DNA of 64,000 nt from Burkholderia sp. Ac-20365 (GTDB lineage: Bacteria; Pseudomonadota; Gammaproteobacteria; Burkholderiales; Burkholderiaceae). Both the position numbers and the translations under genes were made by a program. Within the stretch, counting starts at the first letter, position 1. Every line of letters starts with the position of its first letter. The DNA lies in NCBI RefSeq assembly GCF_017104715.1, contig NZ_JAAGPI010000006.1:310001-374000 (forward strand), in the 5' to 3' direction. A model generated the notes under the pieces. It saw nothing but the letters and a program-made list of their open reading frames with translations, was not told where the DNA came from and searched no databases. Positions 55,057 to 62,651 of this stretch are shown in pieces.

Positions 55057-56844
55057 CTATGACCGCGAGAGGGTACGTCCGAATGCAGCGCCGACCTGTT
55101 GTGCGCGGCGCCTGTCGTTTCCATGCAAGTAGGTCGAAGTCGTCGCAATCGAAGCGTGCCGAAGATTGTCACGCACGGCCACAAGCTCGACTCCAGCGTT
55201 GAGCGCATGCGTGGCGTGCGTATGTCGCAGCCAGTGGGGACTTACATGCAGCAGCCTCGCGGCGAGTGCCGGATTACGGGCTTTCACAAGCTCCGCGACC
55301 TCCTGGAAAAGCTCACTCATCATCTGTCGCAATCGCGCCGCACTGATACCGCGATGGCCCGACGTGTCCTGTGCGCATCGCCGGCTTGTAGTTTCGTCCC
55401 TGGCGAGCGCGGCGAGCAGTGGCGTCGTCGCTAACCAGCGAGTGCGGGCCACTGGCAGTCGTCTCTCCTTCAAATACTGGCGCAACGCTTGTCTCGCGAG
55501 TGGCGGCAACGCGACTCGCCCCGTTTTTGTGCCTTTTCCAGTCACATCGAGCCACCAGGCTCCTCGCTGGTCCCGCCCGACGTCGCCTAGTTTCGCGCTC
55601 ACAAGTTCGCTCGCCCGCAGGCCCGTCGCATATCCAAAATCAAGCACGAAACGCAGGCGTTGAGCTGCAGCTACCGTCCAGCCATGACGCTCCAGCCTGC
55701 TGGCGAATGCTCTAACGGTCTTCCACTCGCTGTCATCTAGCGCTCGCGCGGTATCGAAAGGCGTGCGCGGACGCGCACCGCGAACCGTGACACCAGCGAA
55801 CGGATTGATGATGACATAGTGCTGGTCGACGAGCCAGGCAAAGAGCGCGCGCAGCACCGTCAGTGCGTAGGCGGCGGAGCGCGGTGTTAATGCCCGCTCG
55901 AACGGACGCCATGAGGGTGAAGAGCGTGGGCAGTGCGGGCCGACCCAGCGCGCAGCGGGCACCGGCCGCCGCAGGAAGGTACGAAATGAGGTCGCATCCT
56001 CTGTCGTCAGCGACGAGAGCGCTTTGCGTCGCTCAACTGTGGCCCAAAGGAGCAGGCGTTCGGCCTCGCGCCGGTAGGCGCGCGTAGTATGTGCTGACTC
56101 GTGCATTCCGAGCCACGCCATGACGGCTTCGACATCCGTCGTGGCGGCAAGGCCGCAGGTCTCAGGCGGCGCGCGATAGCGTCCCTGCGAGCCGTCAAGG
56201 TTCGCGGGCAGCGAAGCCAAAGACCAGACAGGGTGCAACTGCCCCGCGCCTTCGCTGTGCTCAGCCACATGCGCGGCGCGACGCGTGAGTTTCGGGTGCG
56301 TATCGAACCACGTTGCTACCGCCTGCGCACCGGCTGCTCCGAGTCCCGGCACCGGCTGCCACCAGCGGCGCCGCCGCAGCCTGAAGAGCATCAGTTCACC
56401 AAGAGACCGTATCCCTACGGCCGCGAGTACGCGTGCCGTACGTGGCGCGAGCCACTGGTCCACTGCGTCTGCGGGCTGTGGCGCCGGGATTGCCGTGGCA
56501 CGCAGGGTGTCGATGGCACCGACGACTTGGGCGGCGTATTGCGTCCGACTGGCGGCGTGAATGGCAAAAAGCGGAATTAGGTCGTAGCGCTGGCGTGCGC
56601 GGGCGCAGGCCGCGAGATGCCGGCGGATGCGTGCGATGACGCCGCGCGAAGATTGACCGTCGTCACGGGCGTGGTCGAGGTAATGCGTGACGGCTTCGCG
56701 GGCTGTAAGACCTTCGTGCCACGCGCGCAGTGTCGCGAGCGACGCGAGGTCGGGCAGCGTGACGGTCAGGGGAGCGGGCAATTCTGCAGACAGTCCGTTC
56801 CCGGGTCGGGCGGCCGGGCGGGCCGAGACAGGGGCGGTTTTCAT
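55057..56844 (-). CDS. Tyrosine recombinase/integrase with long N-terminal extension
   Basis: This 595-residue protein has an N-terminal half (about 1-215) resembling the DUF3701-type extension of Burkholderiales integrases (DQWLAPRTARVLAAVGIRSL). A core-binding SAM-like domain follows (WLGMHESAHTTRAYRREAER). The catalytic domain has the Arg in ATGLRASEL, HWLRHTHATH (His-x-x-Arg), LRHASIATT and the nucleophile Tyr in TSTYLHG. Site-specific recombination is expected. It is more GC-rich than the preceding helicase region. Its substrate site is not visible; it may have helped insert part of the accessory region. Confidence 0.92.
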   Translation of the reverse strand: MKTAPVSARPAARPGNGLSAELPAPLTVTLPDLASLATLRAWHEGLTAREAVTHYLDHARDDGQSSRGVIARIRRHLAACARARQRYDLIPLFAIHAASRTQYAAQVVGAIDTLRATAIPAPQPADAVDQWLAPRTARVLAAVGIRSLGELMLFRLRRRRWWQPVPGLGAAGAQAVATWFDTHPKLTRRAAHVAEHSEGAGQLHPVWSLASLPANLDGSQGRYRAPPETCGLAATTDVEAVMAWLGMHESAHTTRAYRREAERLLLWATVERRKALSSLTTEDATSFRTFLRRPVPAARWVGPHCPRSSPSWRPFERALTPRSAAYALTVLRALFAWLVDQHYVIINPFAGVTVRGARPRTPFDTARALDDSEWKTVRAFASRLERHGWTVAAAQRLRFVLDFGYATGLRASELVSAKLGDVGRDQRGAWWLDVTGKGTKTGRVALPPLARQALRQYLKERRLPVARTRWLATTPLLAALARDETTSRRCAQDTSGHRGISAARLRQMMSELFQEVAELVKARNPALAARLLHVSPHWLRHTHATHALNAGVELVAVRDNLRHASIATTSTYLHGNDRRRAQQVGAAFGRTLSRS

Positions 56845-57003
56845 AAGAACAGTTTAGGACGCTCAGGCGGCATGCGCGATAAGACGGGTTATCGCAAACT
56901 CGTTTTTTTCCTATGCAGTGCCCACAGACTTCTTCGGCCAGCGGAGCGCTCTCTGACGTTCAAACACGTAGACGTTGCACTCACAGCCAAGTCGTTATTG
57001 TCT

Positions 57004-57033
57004 GGGGACGGGGACGGGGACGGGGACGGGGAC
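57004..57033. repeat. Hexamer tandem repeat GGGGAC x5
   Basis: Five perfect tandem copies of GGGGAC lie in non-coding sequence near the start of the recombinase gene. Four or more G4 runs with 2-base loops make it a possible G-quadruplex on the plus strand. Copy number probably varies between strains. Confidence 0.85.
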
Positions 57034-58000
57034 GTCCGTTATATGACTATTCCCAAAGACCAAGAAAATGATGCCGTATGGAATAGCGCCGTGCGCGTGT
57101 CGGATGGGCCGAGGGACCGAAGAACTCGCTTTTTCAGAGCCAAATGGTGTTCCACGCGCAAGTTGCTCACCGGCCAACATCCGGTGCGACACCTCAAATG
57201 GAGGTCCTTTTGCGGCCTGCCTTCCAAGCGTTTGGGAACCAGTAACATAAATCGATAGTGCACTGCAGCAGCGCTGCCATCGACGCCTTAACGGATGCAT
57301 TGGCACTTCTGAAATTTTCCTACAGGGCAACCATCGTACGGGGCAGCCCTATCTTTTCGGTTCTGCGGACCGCGGAAAAGAATGTGGCGCGTTCACCATG
57401 TAATGGCGATACCGCAAGCATCCTTTCAGGAGGAAACTGTCCTGCAACTTAAATTCCTTGCATGTCTCCTTCGAGTTAACAATCTCCTCGTGTTCGGATT
57501 GAAACGCGCAAGCGCAACCTGTGAACGCGATGTTAACTTCTCGGAGTCGCTGCCAGGATTCGCTCTGCGGGAAATAGATAAAACGCGGTATATCAATAGA
57601 GAACAGCGAAATGCTCGCTGAAGCGATGTTGCGCTATCGAGCTGCAGTGATGTAGTTGTACCAGCGACACAAAGTGCAAATATTCGAGGGAGGGAAGGCT
57701 CGAAAAAATAAGTTGCGTGCGCAACGAAATGAAAAACGGGGTGCGAGCACTCAACCTGGCCGGCAAGAATCGGGAACTCATCTGACGAAATTGGGGCGGC
57801 CAATTCTTCCCGCGGACGCAATACATCTTTCCTTGAAATGCGCCAAGAAACAACACAAACTCAGCCCGGCAGATTGACGGTTTATTCCCTGTGACTTGTC
57901 AGTGTTGCCTAAGTACGACTCTGGGAAGTCAGGCGTCTGCGACTCTGGGAGACCGAATGATGCAATGCGGACCGTAGGAAGAGAGTGCTGAAAATGAAAC

Positions 58001-58035
58001 GAGCCCCCGGTGGTCAGACCGGGAGCCCGCTTTTT
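58001..58035. terminator. Terminator-like hairpin before the 318-residue gene
   Basis: The stem contains CCCGGT / ACCGGG extended by a mismatch and GCC pairs, with a 7-base loop, then a CTTTTT tract on the plus strand and TTTCATTTT on the minus strand. Which transcript it ends is unclear. Confidence 0.5.
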
Positions 58036-58120
58036 ATCGGCCTGACCAGCAGACCGCGTAATCCTCAACGCCATAGTCTGCCTGGTCGAGCCTCTTGTCA
58101 AGCCCATTTGGGAGGCAGAT

Positions 58121-59077
58121 ATGGACTCGTCCCTTGTTTTCTCGAACATTGAGACTCAATCGCCCCTTCAGACGTTGTACGTCGATAGCGGTCCGAGTTT
58201 CCGCGGCCGCCTGTCGGCAGAAAAGCGTCTCGCGAGTGAGGCGTCACGCAAGCCAGCGTCGCTGCGTAGACCAAAAAAGCTAGCGCCGGCGGCCGCCTCA
58301 AAAGGGCCGGGTTCGGTGCAGGAAGAGCCGAACTACAAAGGCTTGCCCCCTCCTGGGCTACCCGCCGCATCCGGGAATCGCGACCCCAAACTGGTCCTCT
58401 TTATCGACGGCGCGAAATCAGCCGCCCGGCAAGCGGTTCTACATAAGCGGATGGAAGAGGTCTCTGCAGTTGGAGGGGCAAAACTCCGTGTCGATTGCGT
58501 AGGCGGCGTCGTCAGCCTCCGGCTCGACCGCGCCGCACTCGGTGCAACCGCGAATGCCACGTGTTGCGGTACGTCACGGTCCGTCGTGGGAATCGACGGA
58601 GTCGAGCAATATCTCGGCTCACCGTGCAGCTTTGCATATCAGGTTCAGAAGTTAATAACGGTCGGCATCGCAGTTGTGTGCACCATCGATTCCCGATACT
58701 GCAATTGGATGCTGCTGGCCTTTTACCTGCGTATCTTTGGCCTGACGGTGATTCGAGAAATGGTGGTCGCAGATGAAATCAACCATCATAAGTGGGCGCG
58801 AAAGTCGCCGACGATTGTTGAGCCGAGCGTCGGGCGTTTGTCTGAAATCGAAGCTCTGTCTCTAGCTGAACTCGTGGCCCAACCGCGGCGGTTTCGCTGT
58901 GCAGACGCGAGGAAAGACTCGGAACTATCCGTGACGCCCGCTCCATCGTCGCGAAACTCGCTGTCCGCCAGAGCTGCTAGGCTTGCATCTGCGATGCGTG
59001 AGCGCGAAAGCTATGTCCACGCCTATCAGAATTCTTTCGCCGTTGGGCGGCTTCTGCGTGAGCGGTATCTCCTCTAG
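58121..59077 (+). CDS. Hypothetical protein (318 residues) next to a Tn7-like element
   Basis: This protein starts at MDSSLVFSNIETQSPLQTLY with GGGAGG before the ATG. The first 80 residues are basic and Pro-rich. The middle (residues 90-225) has alternating strands and helices, including KLVLFIDGAKSAARQAVLHK and KLITVGIAVVCTIDSRYCNW. The tail is basic. No family is recognised and no catalytic motif is seen. It ends 20 bases before the first candidate TnsB repeat. It may lie just outside the transposon (a flanking host gene) or be its first cargo gene. Confidence 0.6.
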   Translation: MDSSLVFSNIETQSPLQTLYVDSGPSFRGRLSAEKRLASEASRKPASLRRPKKLAPAAASKGPGSVQEEPNYKGLPPPGLPAASGNRDPKLVLFIDGAKSAARQAVLHKRMEEVSAVGGAKLRVDCVGGVVSLRLDRAALGATANATCCGTSRSVVGIDGVEQYLGSPCSFAYQVQKLITVGIAVVCTIDSRYCNWMLLAFYLRIFGLTVIREMVVADEINHHKWARKSPTIVEPSVGRLSEIEALSLAELVAQPRRFRCADARKDSELSVTPAPSSRNSLSARAARLASAMRERESYVHAYQNSFAVGRLLRERYLL

Positions 59078-59097
59078 CACGGTCGACGTCGCCGTAG

Positions 59098-59114
59098 TGA
59101 CGCACGAGCGACAA
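59098..59114 (+). repeat. Candidate TnsB-binding repeat 1 / transposon end
   Basis: TGACGCACGAGCGACAA followed by AATATTGG, about 240 bases upstream of tnsA and oriented toward it. It shares TGACRCA...CGACAA with the copy at 59202. The GACAAAATA core resembles the GACAAAATA core near the Tn7 end. It could be the outermost site of the element; the exact end is not proven. Confidence 0.4.
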
Positions 59115-59201
59115 AATATTGGCATGGCGCTTCCGGGATGAAGGTGATGCGGTGAGACTCGTGGGCTGAGACTAGCGTGTCTTTGCTTTCGTTCTTTCCC
59201 G

Positions 59202-59215
59202 TGACACATCGACAA
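59202..59215 (+). repeat. Candidate TnsB-binding repeat 2
   Basis: TGACACATCGACAA followed by TTGAACC, in the same orientation as the copy at 59098 and 104 bases from it. Tn7-like ends carry several spaced TnsB sites in this orientation. Confidence 0.35.
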
Positions 59216-59351
59216 TTGAACCGCTGGCCAGTTCGATGCAGTCATAGGTTGGGTCGGGCATAAATTATTCAAAATCATCAAAAAATATAGGATAACTTAC
59301 CGTTATAAAGAAGTAGAGGACATTCTCACAATCGAGATTCGGAGGTCAGTC

Positions 59352-60173
59352 ATGTCGACGAAGACACTGAAAATGAAGATGCGCACGATTCATCGAAAAC
59401 TCAAAGAGCAGCAAGATGCGAGAAAGGCTGGAATATATCTGCGTTGGATTCATACACGAGATATGCCGGGTTCTGGCATAAAGACCCGTCTCGTTTGCGA
59501 GAAGGCCGCTGCTGACGAACTGCATCTCATGTCCGAGGCGGAGCACGCTGCATTTCTGGAGGCTTGGTGGCGAGCGGATGTGGAGACCATTTTTGACCAT
59601 CAGGCTCTCGACAGAGGAAAAACTCAGCGCGCAGCGCTATGCATAAACATCGACCATCCAACATACATAGGCCGAACCGAGCCCGCTGTACTCAGCACTG
59701 ACTTAGTGTTGAACGTCAGGCGAGGTAGGACGTACAAACGGGAGGCCATTTCCGTCAGGTCAGCGAGGACTGACGGAAGAGCAACTCTGACGCGTACTCA
59801 GTTGATTGAGCGAAGGACTTGGGAGGACGACGCCGCAATTTTCAAAGCCGTGGCATTTCACGGGATGCACAAGAACCGCTCGAAGAATCTGGCTTGGATT
59901 TTTCGCGCCCACAACGATACGGTGGGACGACAGCTATCTGCCTCAGAGTTGACAGCGCAGAGCGAGCTTATGCGTATCCTCAAAAGCCGGAAAGACATGC
60001 GAGTTGTTGACGCATGTAGATATGTAGACTCCAAATTTCAGCTCCCATCTGGTTCTGGAGTCCAGGCGTTCCGGCAACTTGCAGGTCGCAAAGCCTTGGC
60101 ATTCGACCTAAACACCAGTGACCCCGTTCGATTGCTCACAGGTGACGTTTGGAAGCCCAAGCGGCCGGTCTAG
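59352..60173 (+). CDS. tnsA: TnsA-like transposon endonuclease
   Basis: This 273-residue protein begins at the ATG behind GGAGG. The restriction-endonuclease-like core has the Glu region (SEAEHAAFLEAWWRADVETI), Asp117 in VLSTDLVL and the strand EAISVRS. The later TnsA pattern follows (LIERRTWEDDAAIFKAVAFH). In Tn7 TnsA, cuts at the 5' ends use Glu63, Asp114 and Gln130-x-Lys132. Here the last pair appears as Ser134-x-Arg136. It is cotranscribed with tnsB 33 bases downstream. Location and motif order support TnsA; activity is less sure. Confidence 0.82.
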   Translation: MSTKTLKMKMRTIHRKLKEQQDARKAGIYLRWIHTRDMPGSGIKTRLVCEKAAADELHLMSEAEHAAFLEAWWRADVETIFDHQALDRGKTQRAALCINIDHPTYIGRTEPAVLSTDLVLNVRRGRTYKREAISVRSARTDGRATLTRTQLIERRTWEDDAAIFKAVAFHGMHKNRSKNLAWIFRAHNDTVGRQLSASELTAQSELMRILKSRKDMRVVDACRYVDSKFQLPSGSGVQAFRQLAGRKALAFDLNTSDPVRLLTGDVWKPKRPV

Positions 60174-60206
60174 TCATCTCATTCGATACGTAAGTTGGAG
60201 GCAATC

Positions 60207-62642
60207 ATGCCAATGAAGGCTCAACCTCTGCCAGAGCTTGCCGTGGGTGATTTGTTGAAAGAGCGCGGCAGCGGAAAGATATTCGTCATCCTAAAAACAG
60301 ATGCGAACAATAGATGGATTTATCTCATTGACATTGAGCATGACACGAGACTTAGGTTTCACAAAGCCGCACCGTTCAAGGAGAAGACGGATGACCTTCG
60401 AATTCGTCTTTCATCCGATTATGTTGGAGATGACGCTCTCGAACTTCTGGACAAGTCACCCATCAATCCAGCTTCGAGACGAAGGGCACCGCCTTTTTTC
60501 CTGTCACGACGATTGGCGATATATCAGGAACTTGTGAATAAGCCAATACTATCGAAAGGGTGGCTTCTCATAAAAGGGCTATTAGGGTTTGATAGGAAAC
60601 GAGATGCGGAGGGTAATCTGGCGGAGCCTTCTATCTACGGAGACGAGTTCGAAGAGCTTCTTCATAAGGAGACACGCCGAAAGCGAATTCTGCGGTACTG
60701 TGCAATATCCTCTATCTCTGAGGATACGGTTCATCGCACTTTTCGTAGATTTTGCCAGCGAGGAATGAGTGCTGATGCTGTCGCCGACGACTACGACCTT
60801 TGCGGAGGGCGCGGAGAGCAACGCGAATGGAAGTGTCGACCAGGGAAGACCCCTTGGCGTCGAAAAAATGGCGCATCGCCCCGGAGCCGATTTGTCAATA
60901 GTCTTCTTGCGCTAGCCGCCGACCACTACTTCTGTTTTGCATATAAGAAGGGAAAGCGGTCTCAAAAGACGTTGGAGAATGCACTATCGTGGGTGCGTGG
61001 CACGTTCCTGAGAAAACGGACAATATTTAACGAACAAGGCGAAATGGTCGACCTTGAATTAGATGACAGCGTCGTATTGACGAAGCGACAACTTCAGCAT
61101 TACATCCTTCAAAACTTTACATATGAGCAACGCCGCACCCGCAAAGTCGGTCGTAGACGATATTTACTTCATGAACGACCGTTAACCGGTACCCTGCGCA
61201 CCTCACGTGGACCCGGGGAAAAATTCCACATCGACGCTACTATCGTCGACATCTACCTTGTTGGGCAGATGCTAAGAATGAAAGTTATAGGGCGACCCAC
61301 CCTATATCTAGTGATTGACGACTACTCAAGAATGGCGGTTGGCTTTTACCTTACTTTTGACCCGCCGTGTTGGGTTGGGGCGATGATGGCACTTATCAAT
61401 GCGATTAGTCCAAAGGTCGCGTTCTGTAGGACTTTAGACATCGATATTCGAGAAGAGCAATGGCCCGCTAATCGTCTCTGTGAAGTCGTTTATTCGGACC
61501 AGGGTGAGGTTAGTAGCGTTCATAATGCACATCCTTTGTTCGAATACTGTCGAATGGAAGTGCAGAATGCACCGGCCTATCGACCCGACCTTCGCAGCGT
61601 GATGGAGCGGAGATTCGGAATCATTCCAGCAATCTGGAATCCGTTGGTTCCGGGGGTCGTTGAAAAAGACTCGTTCGACCGTGGATACCAACATCCAGCG
61701 TTGGACGCTGCGTTACATATTGGTGAGCTTCGTCGAATCATTTGCCTCTCGCTGCTGCATTACAACAATTGCGTGATTCGTGGGTACCCCACGCCACCTG
61801 AAATGATTGAGCGTGGAAAAGCTCCAACACCGCTCAATCTTTGGAATTACGGGTCCGAGGTAAATGGTTGCGGAGGAAGGCGCGTGCCAGTCGATGAGTT
61901 CCGCGCAAAGGTCATGCCAAAAACGACTGCCAAGATTGATGGAGAAGGAATACTGCACAACGATTTTCACTATAAGTGTCCGACGTTTGAGCTTTTGGAA
62001 CGTCAGTCGATGTCCCGCGCAGGGAAGCCTAAAGCGGAGGTGGAAATCAGTTACGAAAGAACTGACAACAGCAGTATTTTGCTACATGGGTTTGGTGAGC
62101 CAATCAGCTGCCCAATTTCCGACCGAGAAGCTGGGAAGCTAATTGGAGTGACTTACCAAGAGCAGAAACTCGGGAAAGACCTTGACGCAACGAATCGGGG
62201 AATGGCGGAAGAAGCCGACGAAGCTGAGCGGGCGAAGACCTACTACAACATATCGAAGGCTGCGAAGGACGCAGATTTGAAGACGCGGGAGGCGTTGAAA
62301 GAGGCGGGCATGTCGCGTCCTGACATCAATGATATGGACGAAACGCGCAAAGACGAACGTTCCGCGGACCCAAGCTCGTCGATAGCGCGGGATTCGAAGA
62401 GAGGTGGAAAGACCAGACACCGTACCAAATCCGGTGTGTCGTTCAAGAGGTTTATCAAGAGCCTTGAGCATGAAGTCAGTGTGGCCGACCAAGTCGAACA
62501 GGAGACGTATGACGAAGAAGGAGATGCCTTTGAGCAATCTGTAGCTGACACTGCTGCGCCTTCGGGCGGGGCTGACCGCATGACCTCCAAGGAGCGTCGC
62601 GAGATGCGCGCTCGGCAGGTGCTTGCGGAACTGGACAAATAG
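60207..62642 (+). CDS. tnsB: TnsB-like DDE transposase
   Basis: This protein has 811 residues from the ATG behind GGAGG; a TTG at 60195 is in frame but less likely. A helix-turn-helix region lies before the RNaseH-like core. The DDE triad is clear: Asp343 (FHIDATIVD), Asp431 (VVYSDQGEV) and Glu467 (SVMERRFGII). Exactly 35 residues separate the second Asp from Glu, as in Tn7/Mu/retroviral enzymes. A Mu-type C-terminal domain and a charged tail (residues ~690-811) follow. With TnsA it would perform cut-and-paste transposition. Confidence 0.95.
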   Translation: MPMKAQPLPELAVGDLLKERGSGKIFVILKTDANNRWIYLIDIEHDTRLRFHKAAPFKEKTDDLRIRLSSDYVGDDALELLDKSPINPASRRRAPPFFLSRRLAIYQELVNKPILSKGWLLIKGLLGFDRKRDAEGNLAEPSIYGDEFEELLHKETRRKRILRYCAISSISEDTVHRTFRRFCQRGMSADAVADDYDLCGGRGEQREWKCRPGKTPWRRKNGASPRSRFVNSLLALAADHYFCFAYKKGKRSQKTLENALSWVRGTFLRKRTIFNEQGEMVDLELDDSVVLTKRQLQHYILQNFTYEQRRTRKVGRRRYLLHERPLTGTLRTSRGPGEKFHIDATIVDIYLVGQMLRMKVIGRPTLYLVIDDYSRMAVGFYLTFDPPCWVGAMMALINAISPKVAFCRTLDIDIREEQWPANRLCEVVYSDQGEVSSVHNAHPLFEYCRMEVQNAPAYRPDLRSVMERRFGIIPAIWNPLVPGVVEKDSFDRGYQHPALDAALHIGELRRIICLSLLHYNNCVIRGYPTPPEMIERGKAPTPLNLWNYGSEVNGCGGRRVPVDEFRAKVMPKTTAKIDGEGILHNDFHYKCPTFELLERQSMSRAGKPKAEVEISYERTDNSSILLHGFGEPISCPISDREAGKLIGVTYQEQKLGKDLDATNRGMAEEADEAERAKTYYNISKAAKDADLKTREALKEAGMSRPDINDMDETRKDERSADPSSSIARDSKRGGKTRHRTKSGVSFKRFIKSLEHEVSVADQVEQETYDEEGDAFEQSVADTAAPSGGADRMTSKERREMRARQVLAELDK

Positions 62643-62651
62643 GAGCGCGTC

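Larger units (their letters stand above)
56845..58120. other. 1.28-kb region with no recognised gene
   Basis: The promoter of the minus-strand recombinase is at the left edge. Then come a hexamer tandem repeat at 57004-57033 and mixed short frames at 57250-57900 without ribosome binding sites or similarity. A terminator-like hairpin lies at 58001-58035. It may hold a small RNA or gene remnants. GC content is lower than in the recombinase gene. Confidence 0.45.

Noticed and set aside
54669..55208. A 179-residue minus-strand frame downstream of the recombinase
   Set aside because: No RBS and it overlaps the recombinase 3' end in another frame; judged non-coding.
58121..59077. This gene as the TnsA protein
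   Set aside because: It lacks the TnsA pattern; the protein at 59352, adjacent to tnsB, carries it.
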